This document shows, in pieces, positions 19,183-28,664 of a stretch of 64,000 nt of DNA. The position numbers were made by a program, and so were the translations under genes. The first letter of the stretch is position 1; every line of letters starts with the position of its first letter. Below the pieces are notes generated by a model. It worked only from the letters and a program-made list of their open reading frames with translations, had not been told where the DNA came from and searched no databases. The DNA comes from Bradyrhizobium sp. PSBB068 (lineage in GTDB: Bacteria > Pseudomonadota > Alphaproteobacteria > Rhizobiales > Xanthobacteraceae). Where the stretch lies: positions 2,108,001 to 2,172,000 of the forward strand of contig CP069300.1 in NCBI GenBank assembly GCA_016839165.1, written 5' to 3'.

Positions 19183-19219
19183 CCAACAAAAAGGCCCCGG
19201 TTCGCTGAACCGGGGCCTT
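19183..19219. terminator. Bidirectional terminator between the TetR cassette and hpnH
   Basis: A 13-bp perfect stem (19191-19203 with 19207-19219) has a run of five A residues on its left, so read on the minus strand it ends in a T tract and serves hpnH best. It also lies just after the plus-strand cassette. Confidence 0.88.
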
Positions 19220-19248
19220 GATGTTTCTGTGTTCGCTCGGATCGCGCC

Positions 19249-20409
19249 TCAGGCGGCTGTCGAAGCCTTCGCCTGCTGCTTGGCGGCGGAGGCTTCAGCC
19301 TCGTCGCGGCGGATCTCGGAGAGCTTCTTCTGGACCTGCTCGGCGAAGATGTACTGCGCCGGACGCTGCTTCGACATGTCGATCTCCGGCGCCATCGGGC
19401 CCGTGGTCTTGATGCCGCGCAGCGCCACCCACATCGCCTTCAGCGGATTGTTGATCGCGGCAGTGGCTGCGGTCGGCTCGTAGCCGCAATGCGCCATGCA
19501 GTCGGCGCACTTCTCGTACTTGCCGGTGCCGTAGGTGTCCCAATCGGTGGTGTCCATCAGCTCCTTGAAGGTCTTGGCGTAGCCTTCACCGAGCAGATAG
19601 CAGGGCTTCTGCCAGCCGAAGATGTTGCGCGCCGGCATGCCCCAGGGCGTGCACTCGTATTCCTGGTTGCCGGCGAGGAAGTCCAGAAAGAGCCCGGAAT
19701 GCATGAAGTTCCACTTCTTGCCCTTGCCGAGCGCAAAGACGTCGCGGAACAGCTTCTTGGTCTTGGTGCGGTTGAGGAAGTGCTCCTGGTCGGGCGCACG
19801 CTCATAGGCGTAACCCGGCGACATCGAGACGCCGACGCCGAGCTCGGTGGTGAAGTCGAGGAATTTGGCGATCTCCTCGGCCGGATGGCCGTCGAAGATG
19901 GTGGCGTTGACGTTGACCGTGAAGCCACGCGCCTTCGCCGCCTTGATCGCGGAAACGGCGCGATCAAACACGCCCTTCTGCGACACCGCCTTGTCGTGAT
20001 GGTCCTTCAGGCCGTCGAGATGCACCGAGAAGAACAGATAGGGCGACGGCTCGAACAGATCGAGCTTCTTCTCCAGCAGCAGCGCATTGGTGCACAGCGA
20101 GACGAATTTCTTGCGCGCCACGAGGCCGCGCACGATCTCGCCGATCTCCTTGTGGATCAGCGGCTCGCCGCCGGGAATCGCCACCATCGGCGCGCCGCAT
20201 TCATCGGCCGCGTCCCAGCATTCCTGCGCCGTCATGCGGCGATTGAGGATCGCATCGGGATAGTCGATCTTGCCGCAGCCGACGCAGGCGAGGTTGCAAC
20301 GGAACAAGGGTTCGAGCATCAGCACGAGCGGATAGCGTTTGCGGCCAAGCAGCTTCTGCTTGATCAGATAACCGCCGATACGCATTTCCTTGAAGAATGG
20401 TATAGCCAT
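19249..20409 (-). CDS. hpnH: Adenosyl-hopene transferase, radical SAM protein HpnH
   Basis: HpnH joins a 5'-deoxyadenosyl group to hopene, giving adenosylhopane, the first step of side-chain extension. The 386-residue product has the radical SAM motif C38-x3-C42-x2-C45 (RCNLACVGC), the GGEP-type motif AIPGGEPLIHKEIGEI and a C-terminal cysteine-bearing extension (KCADCMAHCGYEPTAA). MAIPFFKEMRIGGY at 20409 is chosen as the start. It lies 46 bases downstream of ispH on the same strand, so the two are probably one operon. Confidence 0.95.
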   Translation of the reverse strand: MAIPFFKEMRIGGYLIKQKLLGRKRYPLVLMLEPLFRCNLACVGCGKIDYPDAILNRRMTAQECWDAADECGAPMVAIPGGEPLIHKEIGEIVRGLVARKKFVSLCTNALLLEKKLDLFEPSPYLFFSVHLDGLKDHHDKAVSQKGVFDRAVSAIKAAKARGFTVNVNATIFDGHPAEEIAKFLDFTTELGVGVSMSPGYAYERAPDQEHFLNRTKTKKLFRDVFALGKGKKWNFMHSGLFLDFLAGNQEYECTPWGMPARNIFGWQKPCYLLGEGYAKTFKELMDTTDWDTYGTGKYEKCADCMAHCGYEPTAATAAINNPLKAMWVALRGIKTTGPMAPEIDMSKQRPAQYIFAEQVQKKLSEIRRDEAEASAAKQQAKASTAA

Positions 20410-20455
20410 TAGACGATTTTCTTTCTGCACTTATTCAAAGGGAAGTGGGTTCAGA

Positions 20456-21382
20456 TCAGCCCGCAGTCAGTTCGGCCGGCAGCCGGAATTCGATATTCTC
20501 TTCGCGGCCCGGAACGACCGAGACCGATACCGGTCCGATGCGCCGCAGGGCCTCGATGACATCGTCGACCAGAACTTCGGGTGCCGATGCACCCGCCGTG
20601 ATGCCGACGGCCTTCGCATCCTTCAGCCAATCCGGGTTGAGCTCGCTCCCATCGGCAATGAGATAACTCGCGACGCCGACCTCGGTGCCGATTTCACGAA
20701 GCCTGTTCGAGTTGGAACTATTGGCGGCCCCCACCACCAAAATGACGTCCACCAGCTTACTCAGGTCCCTTACCGCAGATTGGCGGTTCTGTGTCGCATA
20801 GCAGATATCCCTGATGTCCGGGCCTTGAATATCTGTAAATTTGGCCTGTAGGGCCGCGATGATGTCCCTGGTGTCGTCCACGGACAGGGTGGTCTGGGTG
20901 ATATAGGCGACCGGAGCGTCGGTCGGCAGCCGCAATTCCGCCACATCCTGGACGCTCTGGACCAGCAGGACCGGTCCCGGAACCTGCCCCATGGTGCCCT
21001 CGACCTCGGGATGGCCGGCATGCCCGATCAGGATCAGGGCGCGGCCCCTGGAGATATAGCGTTTGCCCTGGTTGTGGACCTTGGTAACGAGCGGGCAGGT
21101 GGCGTTGAGCACGGGCAGGTCGCGGGCTTCCGCCTCCTCCTCGACGCTCCTGGCGACGCCATGGGCGCTGAATACGGTGACCGCCTTGGCCGGCACTTCC
21201 GACAGGTCCTCGACGAAGATCGCGCCCTTCTTCTTCAGGCTCTCGACCACATGCTTGTTGTGCACGATCTCGTGCCGGACATAGACCGGCGGGCCATACT
21301 TCGCGAGCGCGCGTTCGACGATCTCGATCGCGCGCACCACGCCCGCGCAAAAGCCGCGCGGCTGGGCAAGAAACACTTCCAT
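20456..21382 (-). CDS. ispH: 4-hydroxy-3-methylbut-2-enyl diphosphate reductase
   Basis: IspH is the last enzyme of the MEP isoprenoid pathway and makes IPP and DMAPP. The 308-residue product has the three conserved cysteines of its 4Fe-4S cluster in [21 protein letters not shown] and ICYATQNRQ, with HEIVHNKHV and FSAHGV nearby. ATG 21382 (MEVFLAQP) is chosen over the in-frame TTG at 21400. Linkage with hpnH couples isoprenoid supply to hopanoid synthesis. Confidence 0.96.
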   Translation of the reverse strand: MEVFLAQPRGFCAGVVRAIEIVERALAKYGPPVYVRHEIVHNKHVVESLKKKGAIFVEDLSEVPAKAVTVFSAHGVARSVEEEAEARDLPVLNATCPLVTKVHNQGKRYISRGRALILIGHAGHPEVEGTMGQVPGPVLLVQSVQDVAELRLPTDAPVAYITQTTLSVDDTRDIIAALQAKFTDIQGPDIRDICYATQNRQSAVRDLSKLVDVILVVGAANSSNSNRLREIGTEVGVASYLIADGSELNPDWLKDAKAVGITAGASAPEVLVDDVIEALRRIGPVSVSVVPGREENIEFRLPAELTAG

Positions 21383-21835
21383 GGGACGTCCGTTACGCAA
21401 ATTGCACCAATCTCATTTCATGCCCTGCGGTCTTTCCGACAACGCACTCCGCCCGGTCGGACCCTGCAACGTCGGTTGCAATGTCCGCATCATCTCAGGT
21501 CCTGCACGTGATCCGCGCCCTCAAGAGCATGGAAATACAGGGTTTTGTGGCAAAAAGGTAGCGCCGCGAAGGACTGCGATGACGATGCGGGAGGGTATTT
21601 GAGGTAATATAGTATTGGATGAGGCCCCTGCGACCGTCGGTCCCCCTCACTTGTTCGTCACTTTATCGCCCACTCATGCGGTCTATACCGGCCACTCGTG
21701 GCCGTTCCTGTGGTTTGGAACCTTCTCGCCGTCCCGTCGAGGAAGATAACCAAAACAACATTAGATCGGTCCCCGGAACTCCGCTACAGAGCGGGCGTTT
21801 TCGGCCATGCTTCCCCGAGCTTAGAAAGAAACGAA
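21383..21835. other. Intergenic region between divergent ispH and hpnN
   Basis: These 453 bases must contain promoters for the ispH-hpnH unit and for hpnN. I see no repeat, RNA or extra gene. The frame of hpnN stays open upstream to 21698, but that stretch reads as non-protein-like. Confidence 0.4.
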
Positions 21836-24451
21836 GTGCTGACAAATATTGTCGTCTCCGTTGTTAGGACCTGTACGCGTTTTGCCCTTCCGGTTGTCAT
21901 TCTCTCTCTGCTGTTGTCGATCGGCGCAGGCTTCTATACGGCCCGCAACTTCTCGATCAACACCGACATCAACAAGCTGATCTCGCCGGATCTGGATTGG
22001 CGCAAGCGCGACAATCAGTTCGAGGAAGCCTTTGATCGCGAGCGGCTGATCCTGGCGGTCGTCGAGGCAGCGACGCCCGAGCTGACCAGCTCGGCCGCGA
22101 AGGCGCTCACCGCGAGGCTGCAAGCCGACAAGAAGAACTTCGAGGCGATCACCGCGCTCGGCTCCGGCGAATTCTTCGAAAAGAACGGACTGCTGTACCT
22201 GCCGACCGAAGAGGTCGGCAAGGTCACGGGCCAGCTCGAATCGGCCGCGCCGCTGATCGAAATCATGGCGGGCGATCCTTCGATTCGCGGTCTGACCGGT
22301 GCGCTCGAGACCGGCCTCGCCGGCGTCAAGCGCGGGCAGGTCAAGCTCGACAATGCCGCTCCGCCGTTCAACCTGATCTCGGAGACCGTCGAGACCGTTC
22401 TCGCCAAGGGCAGTGCGACCTTCTCCTGGCGCGAGCTCACCAGCGACAAGCCGCTGACCGATTCGGACAAGCGCGCCTTCATCGAGATCAAGCCGATCAT
22501 CGACTATTCGGCGCTGGAGCCGGGCAAGGCCGCGACCGACGCGATTCGGCAGGCGGCGGCCGATCTGAAATTCCCGACCGAATATCACGCGCGCGTCCGC
22601 CTGACCGGACCCGTGCCGATCGCCAACGAGGAATACGCCACCGTGCAGGACGGTGCGATCACCAACGGCATCGGCACCGTGGTGATCGTGCTGGTGATCC
22701 TCTGGCTGGCGCTGCATTCCGGCAAGATCATCTTCGCCGTGTTCGTGAACCTGTTCATCGGCCTTGCCCTCACCACGGCGGTCGGCCTGATGATGGTCGG
22801 CTCGCTGAACCTGCTTTCGATCGCCTTCGCCGTGCTGTTCATCGGCCTCGGCGTCGACTTCGGCATCCAGTTCAGCGTGCGTTACCGCTCCGAGCGCTTC
22901 AAGAACGACAATCTGACGCTCGCGCTCGAGAACGCCGCGCGCCGCTCCGCGGTGCCGCTGTCGCTCGCGGCGATGGCGACCGCCGCAGGCTTCCTGTGCT
23001 TCCTGCCGACCGACTACAAGGGCATCTCCGAGCTCGGCAAGATCGCCGGCGCCGGCATGCTGGTGGCGTTCGTCACCAGCATCACGGTGTTGCCGGCGCT
23101 GCTCGACCTGCTCAATCCGCCCGGCGAGAAGGAGGCGGTCGGCTACGCCTTCCTGGCGCCGCTCGACCACTTCCTGGAGAAGCATCGCGTTCCGATCATC
23201 GCCGGCACGCTCCTGGTCACGGTCGCGGGCCTGCCGCTGCTGCACTACATGAAGTTCGACTTCAATCCGATCAATCTGCGCAATGCCAAGGTGGAATCGA
23301 TCGCGACATTCCTCGATCTGAGGAAAGATCCGAACACCGGCGCCAACGCCATCAACGTGATGACGCGCTCGGAAGCCGACGCCAAGAAGATCGAGGCCAA
23401 GCTCGAGAAGCTGCCTGAGGTGTCGCGCGTGATGTCGCTCGACAGTTTCGTGCCTGATGACCAGCCGGCAAAGCTGAAGCTGATCGCGCAGGCCGCCAAG
23501 ACGCTCGGCCCCGCGCTCAACCCGGACTCGGTCGATCCGGCGCCGTCGGATCAGGAGAATGTCGAGTCGCTGAAGAGCTCGGTCGACAGCCTGCGCAGGA
23601 CCGCGGGCGACAGCAAGGGACCGGGTGCGGTTGCCGCGCGCCGACTCGCCGACGCCCTGCAAAAGCTCGCCGATTCGAACCAGGCGACCCGCGACAAGGC
23701 GCAGGACGTCTTCGTCGCGCCGATGAAGATCGTGTTCGATCAGCTGCGCAATACGTTGCAGGCACAGACCGTCACGCTGCAGAACCTGCCGCAGGAACTG
23801 GTCGAGAGCTGGAAGACCAAGGACGGCCTGATGCGTGTCGAGGTCGAGCCGAAGGGCGATCCGAACGACAACGACAATCTGCGCCGCTTTGCCGACGCCG
23901 TGCTCGCCGCCGAGCCGACCGCAATCGGTGGACCGGTCTCGATCCTGAAATCGGGCGACGTCATCGTGAAGGCGTTCATCCACGCCGGAATTCTGGCGCT
24001 GGTCACGATCAGCCTGCTGCTCTGGCTGACGCTGCGCCGGGTGGTCGACGTGCTGATGACGCTGGTGCCGCTCTTGGTCGCCGGCATCGTCACGCTGGAG
24101 ATCTGCGTGCTGATCGGGCTGCCGCTCAACTTCGCCAACATCGTCGCATTGCCGCTGCTGCTCGGGGTCGGCGTGGCGTTCAAGATCTACTATGTCACGG
24201 CGTGGCGGCAGGGCAGGACGAATCTGCTGCAGTCGAGCCTGACACGTGCGATCTTTTTCAGCGCGCTGACCACGGCGACGGCGTTCGGCAGCCTGTGGCT
24301 ATCCAGTCATCCCGGCACTGCGAGCATGGGCAAGCTGCTTGCGCTCTCGCTCGTCACCACGCTGGCGGCCGTTCTGCTGTTCCAGCCGGCGCTGATGGGG
24401 AAGCCGCGCGAGGCCCTCAAGGAGGAGGATATCGCCAACGACGTCACCTGA
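21836..24451 (+). CDS. hpnN: Hopanoid transporter HpnN (RND superfamily)
   Basis: HpnN is an inner-membrane RND protein needed to move hopanoids to the outer membrane in Rhodopseudomonas. The 871-residue product has two sets of membrane helices separated by large periplasmic domains: a first helix at about residues 15-35, a cluster from about 275 to 480 containing LFIGLGVDFGIQFSVRYRSE, and a C-terminal cluster from about 710. The N-terminal block NTDINKLISPDLDWRKRD is characteristic. GTG 21836 is chosen because it puts the first helix at the N-terminus and gives the usual family length. Confidence 0.92.
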   Translation: MLTNIVVSVVRTCTRFALPVVILSLLLSIGAGFYTARNFSINTDINKLISPDLDWRKRDNQFEEAFDRERLILAVVEAATPELTSSAAKALTARLQADKKNFEAITALGSGEFFEKNGLLYLPTEEVGKVTGQLESAAPLIEIMAGDPSIRGLTGALETGLAGVKRGQVKLDNAAPPFNLISETVETVLAKGSATFSWRELTSDKPLTDSDKRAFIEIKPIIDYSALEPGKAATDAIRQAAADLKFPTEYHARVRLTGPVPIANEEYATVQDGAITNGIGTVVIVLVILWLALHSGKIIFAVFVNLFIGLALTTAVGLMMVGSLNLLSIAFAVLFIGLGVDFGIQFSVRYRSERFKNDNLTLALENAARRSAVPLSLAAMATAAGFLCFLPTDYKGISELGKIAGAGMLVAFVTSITVLPALLDLLNPPGEKEAVGYAFLAPLDHFLEKHRVPIIAGTLLVTVAGLPLLHYMKFDFNPINLRNAKVESIATFLDLRKDPNTGANAINVMTRSEADAKKIEAKLEKLPEVSRVMSLDSFVPDDQPAKLKLIAQAAKTLGPALNPDSVDPAPSDQENVESLKSSVDSLRRTAGDSKGPGAVAARRLADALQKLADSNQATRDKAQDVFVAPMKIVFDQLRNTLQAQTVTLQNLPQELVESWKTKDGLMRVEVEPKGDPNDNDNLRRFADAVLAAEPTAIGGPVSILKSGDVIVKAFIHAGILALVTISLLLWLTLRRVVDVLMTLVPLLVAGIVTLEICVLIGLPLNFANIVALPLLLGVGVAFKIYYVTAWRQGRTNLLQSSLTRAIFFSALTTATAFGSLWLSSHPGTASMGKLLALSLVTTLAAVLLFQPALMGKPREALKEEDIANDVT

Positions 24452-24476
24452 CGCGTTCGCGATCCACTGCCGATCC

Positions 24477-24502
24477 GGCTTGGCGGCAGGCGCTGCCAAG
24501 CC
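24477..24502. terminator. Weak hairpin between convergent hpnN and the DUF2147 gene
   Basis: GGCTTGG and CCAAGCC form a 7-bp stem with a 12-base loop in the 91-base gap between convergent genes. There is no T tract, so a terminator role is only suggested by position. Confidence 0.3.
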
Positions 24503-24542
24503 ACCATTTGCCGCCAGGCAGTGATGCGCCGTCTGGCCGTGA

Positions 24543-25199
24543 TCAGTGCGTCGGTCGCGCGATGTCCGGCAGCAGGCAGATATCGCCTACGGTGTCCGCC
24601 GACGCATTGGCGGTGCCCGGGGGGGTGGCTGCCTGCTTTTGAGCCGGCTTGGCGGCAGGCGCCACGGCGCCGGTGGTCTTCTGCGGCGCTGCCGGTTTGG
24701 GAAGGGCGCCCTTCGCAGCAGGGGCCCCTGCGGGGGCCGGGTTGCCGGCGGCGCTCACCGGGATCGGCGGACCGACGCGGGTCCAGGTCTCGCCGCCGCA
24801 CAGGAATCCGAGCACGCAGCCCTGGATCTCGAGCTGGTCGGTGCCGACCGGCTTGATGGTCGAGCTGTAGAGCTGACCGTCCTTGGCGTTGTAGACTTGG
24901 CCTTCCCACGCATCGGCGCCGGCCTTCTTCTTCATGTCGATCAGGATCGGCATGCCGAGGGTGGGCCTGCTCTGCTTGGCCGGATCAGGATTGTTCTTAT
25001 CCTTACCGCCGGGGGTTTTTTCCCAGGACACCACACCCCACATGTTGCCATTGCACTGGGCGACGCGGATGGTGGCGACACCGTCTGCGACCTTCCAGTC
25101 GCCGGTCGGGTCCGCTGCAAGCGCCGGTGATAATACGGTGGCCAAAAATAAACCTGAAACGGCTATTGTACGTGCGAATGTTCTTGGGCAGTGCAACAT
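24543..25199 (-). CDS. Exported DUF2147 domain protein with Pro/Ala-rich tail
   Basis: The 218-residue product has a signal peptide (ending LSPALAAD, about residue 29), a DUF2147 domain (DPTGDWKVADGVATIRV to CGGETWTRV, with conserved cysteines) and then a low-complexity tail rich in Ala, Pro and Lys (about residues 150-205). DUF2147 proteins are small beta-rich periplasmic proteins of unknown role. It sits between hpnN and hpnO, convergent with the former and divergent from the latter. Confidence 0.82.
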   Translation of the reverse strand: MLHCPRTFARTIAVSGLFLATVLSPALAADPTGDWKVADGVATIRVAQCNGNMWGVVSWEKTPGGKDKNNPDPAKQSRPTLGMPILIDMKKKAGADAWEGQVYNAKDGQLYSSTIKPVGTDQLEIQGCVLGFLCGGETWTRVGPPIPVSAAGNPAPAGAPAAKGALPKPAAPQKTTGAVAPAAKPAQKQAATPPGTANASADTVGDICLLPDIARPTH

Positions 25200-25301
25200 G
25201 GTCCAAACCTGTGCTTAACTAGACGATCCGAGCGGGGGTCAAAACGCCGCTAGCGAGCGTTTTAAGTTGACGAGATGGCCATCAACCGACGTATGTAACG
25301 A

Positions 25302-26693
25302 ATGGTAAGTTCCAATTTAGACGTTTCCGAGATTTTTGTGGAGCGCGAGGGGCAGCGCGGTGCCATGCACACGCGTCATCTCAACGAGCAGCTCGTTCGC
25401 GTCCTCAAGACCATCGGCTATGACGTCGGCTTCCAGAAGGGGCAAGGCCAGTACCTGTTCGATCGTCAGGGGGCTCGTTACCTCGATCTATTGAGCGGAT
25501 TTGGCGTTTTTGCGATTGGCCGCAATCATCCGGCCCTGCGCAAGGCGCTCAAGAGCGTGCTCGACGCCGATCTGCCCAATCTCGTGCAGCTCGACGTCTC
25601 GACGCTCGCGGGTGTGCTCGCGGAACGGCTTCTGGAGCATGTTCCATATCTGGACAAGGTGTTTTTCGCCAATTCCGGCGCCGAAACGGTCGAAGCTGCG
25701 ATCAAGTTCGCGCGGGGCGCGACCGGCCGTCCGGGCATCGTCTATTGCGGGCATTCGTTCCACGGCCTGTCCTACGGCGCCCTGTCGCTGACCGATGATT
25801 CGAATTTCCGCAGCGGCTTCGAACCGCTGCTGCCGGGCTGCACGCCGATCCCGTTCAACGATCTCGAGGCGCTGGAGAAGGCGCTGTCGTCGCGCCAGGT
25901 CGGCGCCTTCATCGTCGAGCCGATCCAGGGCAAGGGCGTCAACATGCCCACCGACGAGTTCCTGCCCGGCGCGCTGGCGCTGTGCCGCAAATACGGCACG
26001 CTGTTCATCGCCGACGAGATCCAGACCGGGATCGGCCGCACCGGCAAGTTCCTCGCGATCGAGCACTGGGGCATCGAGCCCGACATGGTGCTGCTGGCGA
26101 AGGCGCTGTCCGGCGGCCACGTGCCGATCGGTGCGCTGCTGACGCGCAAGAACATCTTCGACAAGATCTTCAACCAGATGGACCGCGCGGTCGTGCACGG
26201 CTCGACCTTCGCCAAGAACGATCTGGCGATGGCCGCCGGCATCGCGACGCTCGATGTCATCAAGGCCGAGAAGCTCGTCGAGAACGCTGCCAAGCGCGGC
26301 GCCGAGCTCCGCCTCGCGCTGACGCGCATGGTGCCGGGCTATGAACTGATGAAGGAAGTCCGCGGCAAGGGCCTGATGATCGGCGTCGAGTTCGGCCCGC
26401 CGAAATCGCTGCGCCTGAAGGCGTCGTGGAACCTGCTGGAGACCGCCAACAAGGGCCTGTTCTGCCAGCTCATCACGGTGCCGCTGTTCAAGGATCACAA
26501 GATTCTCACGCAAGTCGCCGGCCACGGCCTCCACACCATCAAGCTGCTGCCGCCGCTGATGATCACCGAGGAAGACTGCAGCTGGATCGAGAAGTCGTTC
26601 GACGACGTGATCGCCGGCAGCCACAAGGTGCCCGGCGCGATCTGGTCGCTCGGCAAGACGCTGGTCGACAACGCGGTGCGCAAGTCGGCGTAA
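25302..26693 (+). CDS. hpnO: Aminotransferase HpnO for aminobacteriohopanetriol
   Basis: HpnO is a class III PLP aminotransferase that makes the C-35 amino hopanoid. The 463-residue product carries the PLP-site blocks FANSGAETVEAAIKFARG, TLFIADEIQTGIGRTGKFLA and the lysine-bearing MVLLAKALSGGHVPIGALL. The N-terminal region before SGFGVFAIGRNHPAL is longer than in ornithine aminotransferases, as expected for the hopanoid-linked group. Its place directly beside hpnN supports the assignment over a generic aspartate or acetylornithine aminotransferase. Confidence 0.88.
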   Translation: MVSSNLDVSEIFVEREGQRGAMHTRHLNEQLVRVLKTIGYDVGFQKGQGQYLFDRQGARYLDLLSGFGVFAIGRNHPALRKALKSVLDADLPNLVQLDVSTLAGVLAERLLEHVPYLDKVFFANSGAETVEAAIKFARGATGRPGIVYCGHSFHGLSYGALSLTDDSNFRSGFEPLLPGCTPIPFNDLEALEKALSSRQVGAFIVEPIQGKGVNMPTDEFLPGALALCRKYGTLFIADEIQTGIGRTGKFLAIEHWGIEPDMVLLAKALSGGHVPIGALLTRKNIFDKIFNQMDRAVVHGSTFAKNDLAMAAGIATLDVIKAEKLVENAAKRGAELRLALTRMVPGYELMKEVRGKGLMIGVEFGPPKSLRLKASWNLLETANKGLFCQLITVPLFKDHKILTQVAGHGLHTIKLLPPLMITEEDCSWIEKSFDDVIAGSHKVPGAIWSLGKTLVDNAVRKSA

Positions 26694-26768
26694 GCCGGGG
26701 TTCTCGAAACTTGCGGGACTGTTCCCGGATTGCGCCACGCTCCATCCGGGCTACACGGTCATCTCATC

Positions 26769-26889
26769 CGTCATTGCGAGCCACCGGGTCGGCGCGCAGC
26801 GCCGCCCGATGCCAGGTTCCGCGAAGCAATCCATCGCACGGCGGGCTGAGATGTGGATTGCTTCGTCGCTGTCGCTCCTCGCAACGACG
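26769..26889. repeat. Palindromic dispersed repeat with CGTCATTGCGAG ends
   Basis: CGTCATTGCGAG at the left end pairs with CTCGCAACGACG at the right end, and an inner pair (GCGAAGCAATCCA with TGGATTGCTTCG) makes a large hairpin of about 120 bases. The sequence is of the kind repeated many times between genes in Bradyrhizobium, from memory. It lies in the gap between convergent hpnO and the anti-sigma gene. Confidence 0.8.
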
Positions 26890-26903
26890 ATTGGTGGGTC
26901 GAA

Positions 26904-27668
26904 TCACCCTTCCTTGTTCGCGCGCATCGCGCTCTCGAACTTGTCGCCGAACTCGGTCAGCTCGTCGGCGCCGAGATCGCTGACCGCCCAGTAATTCAGG
27001 CCGCGGTCGCTCCAGCGCCGGATGTTGAAGCCCTGCAAGGTCGAGACCTTCGCGGTCTTGCGTTCGGTACTGGCGGTCTGCGCCACGAACAGGTTGATCA
27101 CGTGCTGGCGCCGCTTGTAGACCACGGCGCCGATCTCGCGGGCGTTGACGTAGTCGAGCCGGCCGCCGATCAGCGTGAAGCCCTGCGCGGTGAGGTCGAT
27201 CACCGGCGGCGAGACGTCGAGCTTGCCGTTGAACCAGGGCTTGACCGTATGCTGATCGGTCGAGACCACGTCGATCAGATGACCGGCCTGCAGCGAGCGC
27301 AGATGCGCCGACACCACCTCGTTCTCGATGCGCTGCTCGTCGTCGTTGCGCAGCACGATCGCGACCAGCCCCGTCGCGGCCATCGCCGATACCGCCGAGC
27401 CCATCGCAAAGCCGCGCAGCACCGAGCGCCGGCTCGGCGCCGCCTGCGGCTGCGGCAGCGCCTTCTCGATCTTGCGGCGCAGCTCGAGCGGCGCCTTGTA
27501 GCGCAGGTCGCTCTCGGCCATCGCCTGGCGGATCTCCTGATAGTCCTTCATGAGAGCGGCGCAATGCGCGCACCCCTCGACATGGGCTTCCACTTCGCGT
27601 GCATGGCCGGCGTCGAGTTCGCCGTCGATCAGCGCGTGGATCAGCACTTCGGCTTCCTCGCAGGTCAT
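26904..27668 (-). CDS. Anti-sigma factor with N-terminal zinc finger
   Basis: The 254-residue product begins with a zf-HC2-type zinc finger (residues ~3-37, ending HVEGCAHC), has one membrane helix near residues 88-108 and a periplasmic domain. This is the plan of membrane-bound anti-sigma factors that hold an ECF sigma factor. Its start overlaps the stop of the sigma gene by 4 bases (ATGA), the usual coupling. The frame is open farther upstream, but the zinc finger and overlap set the start at 27668. Confidence 0.88.
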   Translation of the reverse strand: MTCEEAEVLIHALIDGELDAGHAREVEAHVEGCAHCAALMKDYQEIRQAMAESDLRYKAPLELRRKIEKALPQPQAAPSRRSVLRGFAMGSAVSAMAATGLVAIVLRNDDEQRIENEVVSAHLRSLQAGHLIDVVSTDQHTVKPWFNGKLDVSPPVIDLTAQGFTLIGGRLDYVNAREIGAVVYKRRQHVINLFVAQTASTERKTAKVSTLQGFNIRRWSDRGLNYWAVSDLGADELTEFGDKFESAMRANKEG

Positions 27669-28222
27669 TTCGCTTGCTCCTGTTCCGCGAGCCAGGCTGA
27701 TCGCAGCATGGCGCGGGCGCGCGCGAGACGGGACATCACGGTGCCGACCGGCACGGCGGCGACATCGGCGATCTCGCGGTATGAAAGATTCTGGATTTCC
27801 CTGAGCACAAAGGTCTCGCGGAACGGCTCGGCGAGCGCCGCGACCAGCTTGCGCACGGTGTCGCCGTCGAAGCGGCGCAGCATCTGCTTCTCGGGTGTCT
27901 CCGGGGCTTCGTTCCACATCGGGGTCTGATCGCCGCCCTCGGGCAGCTCCTCGACCGCGGTGGGGGCGGTCTTGCGGCGGGCATATTCGGCGCGGCAGAC
28001 ATTGCGCAGGATCGCGAACAGCCACGGTTTCATCGCAGGTCCGCGGTAGCTGTCGAAATGCTTGTAGGCGCGCAGGTAGCATTCCTGCACCGCGTCCTCC
28101 GCATCGGCGGCATCGCGCAGCAGATAGCGCGCCAGGGTGTAGGCGTCGTCAAGGTAGGGCAGCGCGGCCTCGCGGAAGCGCCGTGCCTTTTCGGGATCGT
28201 CTTGCGACGCGTTGACAACCAT
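27665..28222 (-). CDS. ECF-type RNA polymerase sigma factor
   Basis: The 185-residue product has the two ECF regions: sigma-2 (about residues 18-85, including DDAYTLARYLLRDAADAEDA) and sigma-4 (about 125-175, with LREIQNLSYREIADVAAVPV and the recognition helix after GTVMSRLARAR). It is coupled to the anti-sigma gene and follows a cupredoxin and a metallophosphoesterase gene. Target genes are unknown; autoregulation of the four-gene set is a reasonable guess. MVVNASQDDP at 28222 is taken as the start. Confidence 0.9.
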   Translation of the reverse strand: MVVNASQDDPEKARRFREAALPYLDDAYTLARYLLRDAADAEDAVQECYLRAYKHFDSYRGPAMKPWLFAILRNVCRAEYARRKTAPTAVEELPEGGDQTPMWNEAPETPEKQMLRRFDGDTVRKLVAALAEPFRETFVLREIQNLSYREIADVAAVPVGTVMSRLARARAMLRSAWLAEQEQAK

Positions 28223-28256
28223 CGTGTCCTGCCCGGCTGGTCGAGAGACGGCTTGT

Positions 28257-28289
28257 GCCCGGCCGGGGGCTGAGGGCCACCGGCCGGGC
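28257..28289. repeat. Perfect 10-bp GC-rich inverted repeat upstream of the ECF sigma gene
   Basis: GCCCGGCCGG (28257-28266) and CCGGCCGGGC (28280-28289) form a very stable hairpin with a 13-base loop, 35 bases before the sigma gene start. It has no T tract. It could reduce read-through from the cupredoxin gene into the sigma gene; this is inference. Confidence 0.7.
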
Positions 28290-28316
28290 ATGGCTGTGAT
28301 TGTATGGCTGGTCACG

Positions 28317-28640
28317 TTACCCAACCTTGATACTGCCTGTCATGTGCGGATGCAGCGAGCAGAAATACTTGTACTCGCCGGGCTCCGTGAAGGTGAACGA
28401 GAAGGTGCCGTCGGTATCCATGGTCTTGGAGCGGAATTTCCCCGCGCACACCACGGTGTGCGGGATGTCGTCGCGGTTGGTCCAGGTCACTGTCGTGCCG
28501 ACCTTCACGTCGAGCGGGTTCGGCGTGAACGAGAAATTGTCGATGTGGACCGCGGTGTCTTCGGCGCGGGCCGCAGTGACCGGCAGCAACATGGCCGCGA
28601 CCACGGCGATCCCGAAGTCGCGTCGATTGATCGTACTCAT
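28317..28640 (-). CDS. Exported cupredoxin (amicyanin/plastocyanin-like)
   Basis: The 107-residue product has a signal peptide (cleavage near TAARAED, residue 27) and a single type 1 copper domain. The copper ligands are visible: the His in DIPHTVVC and the Cys-x2-His-x2-Met cluster of YFCSLHPHM, the short-loop spacing seen in amicyanins. It would be a small periplasmic electron carrier or copper-binding protein. It is 24 bases downstream of the metallophosphoesterase gene on the same strand. Confidence 0.9.
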   Translation of the reverse strand: MSTINRRDFGIAVVAAMLLPVTAARAEDTAVHIDNFSFTPNPLDVKVGTTVTWTNRDDIPHTVVCAGKFRSKTMDTDGTFSFTFTEPGEYKYFCSLHPHMTGSIKVG

Positions 28641-28664
28641 CGTCTCTTTCCTCAGCCGGATCCG

